This document shows positions 1 to 8,758 of a stretch of DNA of 64,000 nt, one piece after another. The position numbers and the translations under genes were made by a program. Source of the stretch: JANQHS01 sp965267505 (GTDB taxonomy: Bacteria; Bacteroidota; Bacteroidia; Cytophagales; CCMP332). The notes beneath the pieces were generated by a model. The model saw only the letters and a program-made list of their open reading frames with translations, was not told the origin of the DNA and did no database searches. Location of the stretch: assembly GCA_965267505.1 (NCBI GenBank), contig OZ254081.1, positions 434,001 through 498,000 of the forward strand, in the 5' to 3' direction. Positions within the stretch are counted from its first letter, which is position 1. The number at the start of each line of letters is the position of its first letter.

Positions 1-1264
1 AGCCCAATTTTACCTGACCCAAAGAGGTAATCCCTGGCCTGATCTTTTGAAGGTGCCGGTAATAAGGTGCTTCCTCCATTATTTTGTTGATAAAAAACTG
101 CCTTTCAGGCCTGGGACCCACGATGGACATATCACCCATAATAACATTAAAGAATTGAGGGAGTTCGTCAATCCTGGTCCTTCGCATTATTCGTCCCCAA
201 GGAGTAATTCTTTGGTCATCACGGGAGGACAACTGAGGACCATGCTTTTCAGCGTCCATGACCATGGATCTAAACTTTATGATATTAAAGGGCTTTCCCT
301 TTTGTCCTATCCTTTCCTGAAGAAAAAATATCGGGCCTTTAGAGCTAAAAAGAGTAATCAATGAAAAGATCAGGAAAAAAGGAAACCCAATAACTAACAC
401 CAGTGTGGAGGCGAGGATATCAAATATCCTTTTGTAGACTTGTATCCATACCGGTACAAGCTTTTTCTTGATTTCAATTAAGGGAGCACCAAAAATATGT
501 TGAACCCTTACCGACCCAATTAGGATCTCATAGAGATCCGCGGAAATGGATGTATTGATCGAGAAATTATCCAATCGGCCGATGATCTCTTCCAAAAGGT
601 GGTGATCTTTCTCGTCCAAAGCAATGATAGCATCTTCAGGTTGTATTTCCTGAATGGCACCTTCAAGATCTTTTATACTGCCCAAATAAGCCAGGTTGCC
701 ATTAAGGCTACAATTCTCTGTATCGACTTTTATATACCCTACTATCTTATGCCCAAGATCTCCATGATTTATATCCAATTGATCCAAAAGATCTCTGGCT
801 CTCGCCCCACAACCTATGATCAGAGTCGTAAAATATATGTCTCCTTTCCTGACCAAATGCTTTATCCAGGTCAAAGCCGAAAGCCTGAAGAAGGAAGAAA
901 CAGAGAAATGAAGAAAGAGAAGCCAACCCAGGGTCTGATAATATTGGGTGTAGGTTTTTACTCCAACATCATCCAGAAGCAAAATGAAAAATATTATTAG
1001 AGATCCAACAAATGAACTCGCTCCCAGGTTTTGGATCTCCTTTAAGCGCGATCTTCTTTCAGGGCCCTGGTACATGCCGTACATCCAATAAAGGCAAAGC
1101 CAGAAAACGGCCACTCCAAGAGCGGAAAGGACTTGTTTGGAGTGCAAAGGGGTTATTGGCTCATCAAGAATCCTTTGGCGAACCGAAAAGAATATCGCAT
1201 AGGCAAGAAAGGCACCTATGAGGTCGGCAGTAATCAACAATACACCTGGGAACTTCCTATTCAA
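1..1264 (-). CDS. Polyprenyl-phosphate sugar-1-phosphate transferase (bactoprenyl glycosylphosphotransferase), 3' end outside window
   Basis: Likely starts exopolysaccharide or O-antigen repeat-unit synthesis by moving a sugar-1-phosphate from a nucleotide sugar to undecaprenyl phosphate at the inner membrane. The reading frame is open from the window edge to an in-frame TAG at 1268-1270. The N-terminal ~130 residues hold several hydrophobic segments. A nucleotide-binding-like CoA_binding_3 region follows (LIIGCGARARDLL), then a further membrane segment (about residues 250-275). The catalytic bac_transf domain follows, with IIKFRSM, DELPQFFNVIMGDMSIVGPRPE and GITSLGQVKLG. There is no upstream ATG; TTG at 1264 is the first usable start and lies three bases after the stop of the lipoprotein gene, in the same frame. 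The family (WbaP/WcaJ-like) is clear. The substrate sugar is unknown and the C-terminus is cut off. Confidence 0.9.
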   Translation of the reverse strand, partial: MNRKFPGVLLITADLIGAFLAYAIFFSVRQRILDEPITPLHSKQVLSALGVAVFWLCLYWMYGMYQGPERRSRLKEIQNLGASSFVGSLIIFFILLLDDVGVKTYTQYYQTLGWLLFLHFSVSSFFRLSALTWIKHLVRKGDIYFTTLIIGCGARARDLLDQLDINHGDLGHKIVGYIKVDTENCSLNGNLAYLGSIKDLEGAIQEIQPEDAIIALDEKDHHLLEEIIGRLDNFSINTSISADLYEILIGSVRVQHIFGAPLIEIKKKLVPVWIQVYKRIFDILASTLVLVIGFPFFLIFSLITLFSSKGPIFFLQERIGQKGKPFNIIKFRSMVMDAEKHGPQLSSRDDQRITPWGRIMRRTRIDELPQFFNVIMGDMSIVGPRPERQFFINKIMEEAPYYRHLQKIRPGITSLGQVKLG

Positions 1265-1267
1265 TTT

Positions 1268-2182
1268 CTAGGGATGTGCTATTCTTAGGTTATCGAAAGA
1301 CGCGTAGGAATCGCTTGCTTTTTCTTGGTTATTCCTGTTAGAATAGATAAATATCTGAAAATCGGGGTCAGCTGGCAGGAATTGCGACAAAAAGCCAATA
1401 TCGTCCGTTAGAAACAAATACACTTTTAAATATTCTCCCTCCGTTGGGGGTAACACAATAGTAGTAGTGTTGTTAATATCATTTGCAAAGAGATCAACGA
1501 AGATTCTTATGTTGGAATTATAATCCATTTCAAAATAGACCTGGGTTGGAGGAGCTGGTAATTTCCCCGCAGTCCTTTGCACCATCCCAAAATTCCTTGA
1601 GTCATCTGCTTCAAGGGAAAAATATGCAGCACCTAAGCCTTGGTTTGGCCCGCCTCTCAATATAGCAGGGTCGATCTCCTGAATAGGTATTTCACATAAC
1701 TGACAAATAATGTATCTCCTAAAGGATTGGGACTCAAAATTTTCAAAAGATACGACTGGAAATTCAACCCCATTACCTTCCTCCTTATAGGAAAAATTGG
1801 GTTGGATCGTAGTAACCTCTTTTTCTACTAATGGCACATTCGTCTTAAACACCTCGTAAAAAGGATAAGGCTCATGCTTGCCAAATGTGAAATCCCTATA
1901 AATTCCTGCAAAGACTTCAACCTCAAGGTTGTTACCGGATTTTAAAACTGGAAACACTAGTGGGTCTTTCGAAGCATCTCTTTCAATCTCATACGCTCCT
2001 ACAAATTCCCCACCTACAGTAACCCAAACATCAAATATGGCCGTGCTGTTGGGTTGACTTCGAAAGGAATCAATTACAACCTGATCAATGGAAATATAAG
2101 AAGGAATCGGGTCGCTCGGATTAATGATCTCACAACCGAAATTAATAAAGGGAATAAGGAAGAAAACCCAGGGGTTTTTCAT
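1268..2182 (-). CDS. Predicted outer-membrane lipoprotein, DUF4249-like architecture, function unknown
   Basis: A 304-residue protein with a lipoprotein signal (hydrophobic FFLIPFINFG before Cys17), so it is probably lipid-anchored in the cell envelope. An ATG 60 bases further upstream (2242) is possible, but it overlaps the divergent pcm start and adds a charged, non-signal N-terminus. A TATTTTTG -7-like box at 2212-2205 lies between the two ATGs, so the start at 2182 is preferred. The mature part looks beta-rich: EVEVFAGIYRDFTFG resembles the N-terminal Ig-like strands of Bacteroidota DUF4249 lipoproteins, and the C-terminal ~100 residues read like a second beta domain. No catalytic motif was seen. 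The sugar transferase follows in the same frame after one stop codon, so the two are probably co-transcribed. The function is not known. Confidence 0.75.
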   Translation of the reverse strand: MKNPWVFFLIPFINFGCEIINPSDPIPSYISIDQVVIDSFRSQPNSTAIFDVWVTVGGEFVGAYEIERDASKDPLVFPVLKSGNNLEVEVFAGIYRDFTFGKHEPYPFYEVFKTNVPLVEKEVTTIQPNFSYKEEGNGVEFPVVSFENFESQSFRRYIICQLCEIPIQEIDPAILRGGPNQGLGAAYFSLEADDSRNFGMVQRTAGKLPAPPTQVYFEMDYNSNIRIFVDLFANDINNTTTIVLPPTEGEYLKVYLFLTDDIGFLSQFLPADPDFQIFIYSNRNNQEKASDSYASFDNLRIAHP

Positions 2183-2192
2183 TTGGAAGGCG

Positions 2193-2212
2193 TTATTTTG
2201 GCCACAAAAATA
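2193..2212. promoter_or_regulatory. Face-to-face -7-like boxes between lipoprotein gene and pcm
   Basis: On the minus strand TATTTTTG (2212-2205) matches the Bacteroidota -7 consensus TAnnTTTG and would give the lipoprotein gene a leader of about 15 bases. On the plus strand TTATTTTG (2193-2200) is one base off the consensus and would serve pcm. The boxes face each other with four bases between them. No clear -33 TTTG was found on either side. Confidence 0.45.
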
Positions 2213-2240
2213 GTCCAATAGATAAAAGTGCCCATTTTTC

Positions 2241-2894
2241 ATGATCTACAAGGATGAATACAAACACAAAGGCTTAAGAAAGTCTCTGGTCAACACCTTG
2301 AGAGCTAAAGGAATAACGAATGAAAAGGTACTTTATGCAATGGGCCAGGTGCCGAGGCACTTTTTTTTTGATGATGCTTTACTCCATCATGCCTATGAAG
2401 ATAAAGCCTTCCCAATTGGCAATGGACAAACAATTTCACAACCCTATACCGTAGCAAGACAAACTGAATTGCTTGAACTCTTTGAAGGTGCCAAGGTTCT
2501 TGAAATCGGTACAGGATCGGGGTACCAAGCATCAATTTTATCGGAGCTTAATTGCAAAGTATTTAGCGTCGAAGTAGTTGAACCGCTTTATAAAAAGACA
2601 AAAATGCATTTGAACAATCTGGGTTACCAGGTTAGGTGTTATTTGAGCGATGGTTCATTGGGGTTCAAAAAATGGGCACCCTATGACAGAATCCTTATGA
2701 CTGCTGGTTCACCTGATATACCAGATTCCCTTTTTGATCAACTCTCTGAGGAAGGAATACTTGTTGCTCCTGTGGGGGATCGAGAGACACAAAAAATGCT
2801 GCGATTCAAAAAGATCGGTGGGGAGATCCATGAGGAATCTCATGGAGATTTTGCATTTGTACCTTTGACCGGTCAAAAGGGATGGAAAAAATGA
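2241..2894 (+). CDS. pcm: Protein-L-isoaspartate O-methyltransferase
   Basis: Repairs aged proteins in the cytoplasm by methylating isoaspartyl residues with S-adenosylmethionine. The 217 residues are the usual family length. The N-terminal half has the family signature VPRHFFFDDALLHHAYED and PIGNGQTISQPY, and the AdoMet-binding motif I LEIGTGSGYQ lies at about residues 87-96. Later motifs are VEVVEPLYKK and DGSLGFKKWAPYDRILMTAG. The ATG at 2241 faces the lipoprotein gene. The next gene starts 13 bases before the pcm stop, so translation of the two is probably coupled. The assignment is secure. Confidence 0.95.
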   Translation: MIYKDEYKHKGLRKSLVNTLRAKGITNEKVLYAMGQVPRHFFFDDALLHHAYEDKAFPIGNGQTISQPYTVARQTELLELFEGAKVLEIGTGSGYQASILSELNCKVFSVEVVEPLYKKTKMHLNNLGYQVRCYLSDGSLGFKKWAPYDRILMTAGSPDIPDSLFDQLSEEGILVAPVGDRETQKMLRFKKIGGEIHEESHGDFAFVPLTGQKGWKK

Positions 2895-3385
2895 GTTCAG
2901 ATCCAATCAATCCAAAAGCTCTCGGGTTTATCTATACCGAAAATCTTTACCGGTTAGCTAATAAAGAACAAACTGTGAACAGGGAAGAAAAGAAACAGGA
3001 CCTGGTTTATCATGGAGCTAACCTCAAAAATGTTTTGGTCATGATAGATGATTCCAAAAGAGTTTTTTCGGGATTGGAATACGCATTACTTACCAAGATT
3101 TTGAAAGCCATCAGTTTAGATATTAATGACGTAGCTGTTGTAGATGCTTTTGATCCTTCTTCAAGTATGGATAATCTTAAGGATCAATTGAAGCCGAAAT
3201 TGATCTTAAGCTTCGGAAATTCCTTTCCTCAAGTAAGTGGAGGTCTAAATGAATTGAGCGAACAAGAAGGAATATCCTGTTTGATAACACACTCCCTTCA
3301 GGACCTGGAGTCCAACCTGGATATGAAAAGAGCATTGTGGAATGGATTAAAATCCATTCCTGACAAACTAGACCTTAACTTTTAG
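2882..3385 (+). CDS. Conserved small protein, possibly a HolD-like DNA polymerase III psi subunit
   Basis: A soluble 167-residue protein overlapping the 3' end of pcm by 13 bases in another frame. There is no signal peptide or membrane segment. The N-terminal ~45 residues look unstructured and charged, with YTENLYRLANKE resembling a short linear binding motif. A compact alpha/beta domain follows, with NVLVMIDDSKRVF, a helix ALLTKILKAISLDINDVAVVD, and a second strand PKLILSFGNSF. This pattern recalls the HolD (psi) fold, whose N-terminal peptide binds the clamp loader, but I recognise it only by general layout. A second internal ATG at codon 4 is an equally good start. The gene converges with the thioredoxin-like lipoprotein gene, overlapping it by 11 bases. 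The function should be treated as unproven. Confidence 0.6.
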   Translation: MEKMSSDPINPKALGFIYTENLYRLANKEQTVNREEKKQDLVYHGANLKNVLVMIDDSKRVFSGLEYALLTKILKAISLDINDVAVVDAFDPSSSMDNLKDQLKPKLILSFGNSFPQVSGGLNELSEQEGISCLITHSLQDLESNLDMKRALWNGLKSIPDKLDLNF

Positions 3386-4559
3386 CGAATAGCTCCTCTA
3401 GTTTTCTTTCCAAATCCTGACCTCTAAGGTTGGAAGCTATAATTCTGCCATCGGGATCTAATAAGAAATTGGCAGGAATTGAATTGATGTTAAAATCTCT
3501 TACCACAACAGAATTCCATTGTTGTAGGTCAGAAACCTGCGTCCAGGTAAGCCCGTCCTTTTTAATTGCCGCAATCCATTGTTCTCTTTTTGCATCCAAA
3601 GAGACACCAAATATTTCAAATCCCTGTGCTCTGTACCTGTTATAAGCTGCTACAAGGTTGGGGTTTTCGGCGCGGCAGGGTCTGCACCATCCTGCCCAGA
3701 AATCAACCAAAACATAATTTCCTCGAAGCTCGCTAAGTTTTCTTTCACTACCATCCGGATCCGGTAAGGAAATCTCCGGAAATTCAGCTCCTATTCTTAA
3801 GGCTCTTTGAATCTCTTTAGTCCTTTTGTCAGCTTCAATGGAGGCGATCATTTGAGCTTTGTTATTATTGAAATTACTCATGAATTCGATCTCATGCGGA
3901 AGTGGTTCTTCTTTCTCCCCTATTCTTTGCGCAGTCTTTTCAAGGAATTCAAAACAAGTCCTATAATCCAACATGTTCAATGCGAACAGAGCACTTAAGT
4001 GAGAGGTACCAACGGAATCAACAAAATCCATCATATCCTGATGATAAGCCTGTACCTTCTCTTCCATTTTTGCTTTTATTGAGTCAGCATATTGATAATC
4101 ATTCTTACCAAGAGCAAGGGTATACAATTGACGATCAGTTTCAATATCTTCAATTAATTGTTCGTGCCTGTTCCTAACATTTTTCTGAAGATCAACCTCC
4201 TCAGTACCCCAGGCGTCAAAATAACCACCCGGTCTGTTTCCATCTGCTAAGACTCCAATCTCACCCTCTGTTAGTGGAATAAACTCTTGTTGCTTTCCAA
4301 AAAAGTCTATTTGCGCAAATTTCGGGGAGCTTACAACTCCGGTCAAAACAAAACTGGAATCATCCGCTACGGTAGAAGAATCAAGGGTGATCAATGATTC
4401 GCCTTCACGAATCACAATACGGACATAACCTTCTCTTAAAAATTTAACTTTTCCATCGATTCTGAACTCCCCTTCTTTTATTCCCTCGTTGTCACAGGCA
4501 GAAAGGGTAATAACTAATCCTACTAGTATATAGACGCTTCTCTTTAAGCCATTCATCAT
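3375..4559 (-). CDS. TlpA-family thiol-disulfide oxidoreductase lipoprotein with DUF4369-like N-terminus
   Basis: A 394-residue envelope protein. A lipobox (LVITLSAC) puts the lipid anchor at about Cys22. Residues ~30-120 look like the beta-rich DUF4369 domain common in front of Bacteroidota thioredoxins, then a charged helical stretch runs to ~residue 250. The C-terminal ~140 residues are a TlpA/ResA-type thioredoxin fold. Its active site is W-C-R-P-C (Cys292 and Cys295), followed by YRAQGFEIFGVSLD and a cis-proline region INSIPANFLLDPDG. Family members reduce periplasmic disulfides or assist cytochrome c maturation; the actual substrate is not known. The gene overlaps the gatB stop by four bases (ATGA), so it is the last gene of the alaS-gatB operon. 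That neighbourhood gives no hint of its role. Confidence 0.88.
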   Translation of the reverse strand: MMNGLKRSVYILVGLVITLSACDNEGIKEGEFRIDGKVKFLREGYVRIVIREGESLITLDSSTVADDSSFVLTGVVSSPKFAQIDFFGKQQEFIPLTEGEIGVLADGNRPGGYFDAWGTEEVDLQKNVRNRHEQLIEDIETDRQLYTLALGKNDYQYADSIKAKMEEKVQAYHQDMMDFVDSVGTSHLSALFALNMLDYRTCFEFLEKTAQRIGEKEEPLPHEIEFMSNFNNNKAQMIASIEADKRTKEIQRALRIGAEFPEISLPDPDGSERKLSELRGNYVLVDFWAGWCRPCRAENPNLVAAYNRYRAQGFEIFGVSLDAKREQWIAAIKKDGLTWTQVSDLQQWNSVVVRDFNINSIPANFLLDPDGRIIASNLRGQDLERKLEELFAKS

Positions 4560-6001
4560 TTTTCCAATTCTTCGTTTAATATTTTAGCTGCCTCTTTAGG
4601 GTTTACTTTTCCTTTCATGGCTTTCATGATCTGTCCCATGAATAATCCCTGAAGGCCTTTCTTTCCACCTTTATACTCCGCTACCTTTTCAGGCATAGAG
4701 TCAAGGATTTCTCTGACCACACTTACTAAACCTTCCTGATCTTCTTCCAGGATCAGGTTCATTTCTTCTGCAAGCTCAGCTGCATTCCGATCACCATCCT
4801 TTAACATCTCAGGAAAGAGCTTTTGTTCCCCAATGGAGTTAGAGATTTTCCCTTCTACGATCAGATCGATCAGCCCTGCCAGATTCTTTTCAGCGATCGG
4901 GAAATCCTCTATCTCTTTAGTCAATTCATTAAGGTAGGATTTTACCGGTCCCATTACCCAATTGGAAGCCTGCTTATAGTTCTTTGTTTCCTGGCATAAG
5001 CGATCGAAATAAAGAGCTATTCCTTTGTTTTCTGTCAGAACCGATGCGTTGTATGCGGGAATACCATAATCTTCCGTAAACCTCCTTTCCAACTCTCTTG
5101 GAAGAGCTGGCATTGAGATCTTAACCTTTTCGATCCACTCTTCAGAAATTTCTACAGGTGGTAGATCCGGCTCAGGAAAATAGCGATAGTCATTCAATTC
5201 TTCCTTGGTACGCATCGGGATGGTCTTTCCACTTACGGGGTCGAAATTCCTGGTTTCACTTACCTCGATCGTTCCTCCGGATGAATAGATCTCATATTGT
5301 CTGCTGATCTCGTATTCCAGAGCCCTCTGTACATTTCGAAATGAATTCATATTCTTAACCTCGATCTTCTTATTGAATTCCGAACTGCCTTTTTTCCTGA
5401 TAGAAACATTGGCATCGGCTCTCAAGGAGCCTTCTTCCATATTGCCATCGCAGATACCCAGATACCTAACAAGTTTCCTGATCTCAACCAAATATGCTCC
5501 GGCCTCCTTGGAGTCCCGGATCACAGGTTCAGTTACGATCTCAATCAGAGGTACTCCTGCCCTATTCAGGTCAACAAAACTTTCCTCCTCACCTTCGATG
5601 TGAAGAGATTTACCTGCATCTTCTTCCATGTGGATCCTGGTAAGCTCGATCTTTCTGATTCCACCTTCCGGGGTATCAACCTCTACATATCCACCTTTGC
5701 AAATGGGTGTCTTGTCCTGAGTGATTTGGTAACCTTTAGGAAGGTCCGGATAGAAATAATTCTTTCTATCATAGATATTGTATCTGTTGATCTCAGAATG
5801 GCAAGCCAAACCCATTTTGATCGCAGACTCAATGACCGCCTTGTTAACCACCGGAAGTGTCCCGGGTAACCCAAGGGTGACCGGGCTCAAATGGACATTG
5901 GGAAGTCCTCCATATTCAGTGGAATCTGTAGAATATGCTTTTGATTGGGTTAACAACTGGGCATGAACCTCTAACCCGATGATCACTTCATAACCTTCCA
6001 T
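4556..6001 (-). CDS. gatB: Aspartyl/glutamyl-tRNA(Asn/Gln) amidotransferase subunit B
   Basis: GatB is the tRNA-binding and kinase part of GatCAB, which turns Glu-tRNA(Gln) and/or Asp-tRNA(Asn) into the amide forms. The 481 residues are a normal length. Diagnostic stretches are EVIIGLEVHAQL at the start, KNYFYPDLPKGYQI, VDLNRAGVPLIEIVTEP, and GSLRADANVSIRKKG in the catalytic cradle. The YqeY-like helical tail ends with GLFMGQIMKAMKGKVNPK. The ATG shares one base with the alaS stop (TAATG), so translation is probably coupled. gatA and gatC are not in this window. The assignment is secure. Confidence 0.97.
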   Translation of the reverse strand: MEGYEVIIGLEVHAQLLTQSKAYSTDSTEYGGLPNVHLSPVTLGLPGTLPVVNKAVIESAIKMGLACHSEINRYNIYDRKNYFYPDLPKGYQITQDKTPICKGGYVEVDTPEGGIRKIELTRIHMEEDAGKSLHIEGEEESFVDLNRAGVPLIEIVTEPVIRDSKEAGAYLVEIRKLVRYLGICDGNMEEGSLRADANVSIRKKGSSEFNKKIEVKNMNSFRNVQRALEYEISRQYEIYSSGGTIEVSETRNFDPVSGKTIPMRTKEELNDYRYFPEPDLPPVEISEEWIEKVKISMPALPRELERRFTEDYGIPAYNASVLTENKGIALYFDRLCQETKNYKQASNWVMGPVKSYLNELTKEIEDFPIAEKNLAGLIDLIVEGKISNSIGEQKLFPEMLKDGDRNAAELAEEMNLILEEDQEGLVSVVREILDSMPEKVAEYKGGKKGLQGLFMGQIMKAMKGKVNPKEAAKILNEELEK

Positions 6002-8634
6002 TACTTCTCAAGAATTTCTGTGATCAAATTTTTCCCTTTTTCTAAAGCCTTTTGAAGGCCCGATCTGTCCTTACCACCAGCAGTAGCAAAGAAAGGTTGC
6101 CCTCCACCTCCGCCTTTTATCTCTGAGGCTAATTCCCTAACCAGATTGCCTGCATGCAATCCATCCACAGATAGAAGATCATCTCCTACCATTATTCCGA
6201 TCATGGGTTTTGCATCGATCTCGGAAACAACCAGTGCAACCATGTCTTTATGCTTGCTCTTGAATCCAAAAAGAAGATCCTTTAAGGCCTGTGAATTTGG
6301 AAGATCGATTTTTTCAGCAAGAAATTTTCCAGAATTCAGACTTTGGATCTTATCATCAAGTCCCTCAGAAACATTCTGCATCTTCTCCCGCTCAAGTTTT
6401 TCAAGCTTATGTTGCAACTGGCTTCGCTCTTTCAAGGTGTCTCCAACAGTCTTTTTTAGATCTTTCGGGTGCTTGAACAGCTCTTCCACTTCTTCAAGAA
6501 GCTGGACCTTTTGATTGACATGCTCCAGGGCCTTTGCTCCTGTAAGAGCCTCGATCCTTCTTACTCCTGCCGCCACCGAACCCTCATGGACGATCTTGAA
6601 TAATCCGATCTTTCCTGTTGATGGAATATGGGTTCCTCCGCACAATTCAACTGAGTATTCAGAATCAAAGATTACAACCCTGACCTTCTCCCCATACTTC
6701 TCTCCAAATAAGGCCATTGCGCCCATTTTTTTAGCCTCATCAATAGGCATGGCCCTATCCTCAGTCAAGTCCACATCCCTTTGGATCTGGTGATTGACCA
6801 TATCCTCGATCTCTTTTATCTGTTCTTTTGAGAGCCTCTCAAAATGTGAAAAATCGAATCTTAAAAGATTTTCATCTAGGTAACTTCCTTTCTGCTCCAC
6901 ATGGGGTCCCAATAGCCTTCTTAATGCGGCATGCATCAGGTGGGTGGCAGAATGGTTGGCCATGGTAAGGGCTCTCTTTTCCCTTGATACCTGGGCCTGA
7001 AACTCCCCTTTGATATTTTCCGGTAACCACTCTAAAACATGAAGGATCTGTTCGTTCTCCTTTTGGGTATCCATAACCCGGTATTTCTTTCCATCCTGAT
7101 CCATTAGGTATCCGATATCACCAACCTGTCCACCGCCTTCAGGATAAAAAGGTGTCTTATCAAGCATAAGCTGAAACCTCTCTTTTTCACCCTGGTGAAC
7201 CTTCCTGTATTTAAGAACCTTACTGGTGGTATGTAGATCATCGTAACCAACAAATTTGGTCTCTCCTTTATGGACATCCTCCCAATCCCCTAAGGATCTT
7301 TTTGAATCCTCTTTGGAGCGTGCCTTTTGCTTACCCATTTCCTCGTCAAACCCTTCTTGGTCTACGGAGAATCCTTTTTCCGCACTTATCAGTGAGGTTA
7401 GGTCAAAGGGAAAACCATAGGTATCATAAAGTTCAAAAGCTTTGTTTCCTGAAACCTGCTTTGATCTTTTCTCTTTCTCAAATATCCCTTCAAGCAGATT
7501 CAAGCCTTTCGAAAGGGTTTTAAAGAATGAATTCTCTTCTTCAAGGACCACCTTGGCTACAAATTTTTCCTGGGATTCAAGTTCGGGGAATACCGAACCT
7601 AATTGATTCTTCAAGACGGGAAGAATTTGATGAAGGAATGGTTCCTTAAATCCTAAAAAGGTATGGCCATATCTGATAGCCCTCCTTAATATCCTTCTAA
7701 TAACATATCCGGCTTTGGCATTTCCAGGCAGTTGACCTTCTGCAATTGCAAAATTTATTGCCCGGATGTGATCAACGATCACCCTGAATGCTATGTCTTT
7801 TTCCTCCTCTTTACCGTAGGCTATTCCCGAAAGATTTTCAACGGAATTGATGAGGGGGGTAAATATGTCAGAATCATAATTCGACCCTTTACCTTGGACG
7901 ATCCTGGCCAACCTTTCAAGACCCATACCGGTGTCCACATGCTTTTGTTCTAAAGGAACTAGGCTACCATTGGTAAGCCTGTTGTATTGGATAAAGACAA
8001 TATTCCAGATCTCGATCACCTCAGGATGATCTTTATTTACCAGCTCTTTTCCAGGGATCTTTTTCTTGTCTGCATCTGACCGAAGGTCAATATGGATCTC
8101 TGAACTGGGTCCGCAGGGTCCGGTTTCACCCATCTCCCAGAAGTTATCCTTCTTGGATTCAAATAGTATCCTTTCAGGGTCAATGATCTTCTCCCAGATC
8201 TCCGCCGCTTCTCTGTCCTGTTCCATTTTATCAACAGGATCTCCCCTGAAAACAGAAACGTAAAGGTCTTTTTCAGATATGCCGTAGTTCTTGGTTAAAA
8301 GCTCCCATCCCCAGGCCAAGGCTTCCTCTTTAAAATAGTCTCCGAAAGACCAGTTCCCCAGCATTTCGAACATAGTGTGATGGTAAGTATCATGGCCTAC
8401 TTCCTCAAGGTCATTGTGCTTCCCGGAAACCCTTAGGCATTTCTGAGTATCAGCTACCCTTTGGTTCTCGGGTTTTCCATGTCCCAAAAAGTAATCCTTG
8501 AATTGGTTCATTCCGGCATTGGTGAACATCAAGGTAGGATCATCTTTGATGACCATAGGAGCAGAGGGAACAATTAGGTGTCCTTTTTTCTCAAAGAAAT
8601 TCAAAAACTCCTGTCTTATAGACCTTGAATCCAT
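6001..8634 (-). CDS. alaS: Alanyl-tRNA synthetase
   Basis: Charges tRNA(Ala) and hydrolyses mischarged Ser/Gly-tRNA(Ala). The 877 residues are full length. Class II catalytic core: FLNFFEKKGH, LMFTNAGMNQFKDYFLG and GMGLERLARI. The editing domain keeps its zinc ligands HSATHLMH (about 559-566) and CGGTH (about 663-667). The C-terminal C-Ala/DHHA1 part has the glycine-rich GGGGGQPFFATAGG. The first gene of an overlapping operon with gatB and the TlpA-like lipoprotein, it is divergent from the M23 peptidase gene across 124 bases. The only well-placed ATG is at 8634. The assignment is secure. Confidence 0.98.
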   Translation of the reverse strand: MDSRSIRQEFLNFFEKKGHLIVPSAPMVIKDDPTLMFTNAGMNQFKDYFLGHGKPENQRVADTQKCLRVSGKHNDLEEVGHDTYHHTMFEMLGNWSFGDYFKEEALAWGWELLTKNYGISEKDLYVSVFRGDPVDKMEQDREAAEIWEKIIDPERILFESKKDNFWEMGETGPCGPSSEIHIDLRSDADKKKIPGKELVNKDHPEVIEIWNIVFIQYNRLTNGSLVPLEQKHVDTGMGLERLARIVQGKGSNYDSDIFTPLINSVENLSGIAYGKEEEKDIAFRVIVDHIRAINFAIAEGQLPGNAKAGYVIRRILRRAIRYGHTFLGFKEPFLHQILPVLKNQLGSVFPELESQEKFVAKVVLEEENSFFKTLSKGLNLLEGIFEKEKRSKQVSGNKAFELYDTYGFPFDLTSLISAEKGFSVDQEGFDEEMGKQKARSKEDSKRSLGDWEDVHKGETKFVGYDDLHTTSKVLKYRKVHQGEKERFQLMLDKTPFYPEGGGQVGDIGYLMDQDGKKYRVMDTQKENEQILHVLEWLPENIKGEFQAQVSREKRALTMANHSATHLMHAALRRLLGPHVEQKGSYLDENLLRFDFSHFERLSKEQIKEIEDMVNHQIQRDVDLTEDRAMPIDEAKKMGAMALFGEKYGEKVRVVIFDSEYSVELCGGTHIPSTGKIGLFKIVHEGSVAAGVRRIEALTGAKALEHVNQKVQLLEEVEELFKHPKDLKKTVGDTLKERSQLQHKLEKLEREKMQNVSEGLDDKIQSLNSGKFLAEKIDLPNSQALKDLLFGFKSKHKDMVALVVSEIDAKPMIGIMVGDDLLSVDGLHAGNLVRELASEIKGGGGGQPFFATAGGKDRSGLQKALEKGKNLITEILEK

Positions 8635-8689
8635 CTGCTATTCTTCCCGTTTAATTCTAAAAAAAGAGGCCTTATCCGACCTCAGTTCT

Positions 8690-8740
8690 TAATTTTGATT
8701 AAAATTTGTTTTTTGAACCTAAATTCAGGGGGCAAAATTA
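8690..8740. promoter_or_regulatory. Candidate divergent promoters for alaS (-) and the M23 peptidase gene (+)
   Basis: TAATTTTG occurs on the plus strand at 8690-8697 and on the minus strand at 8740-8733. Both match TAnnTTTG exactly. Each points towards the other, so the two transcripts would overlap for about 20-35 bases. No clear -33 element is visible for either. Confidence 0.4.
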
Positions 8741-8758
8741 ATCTAAAAAACCAAGCCC

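Noticed and set aside
47..1221. Open frames on the plus strand between 47 and 1221
   Set aside because: They run antisense to the sugar transferase, whose conserved motifs cover the region. Their translations show no family features.
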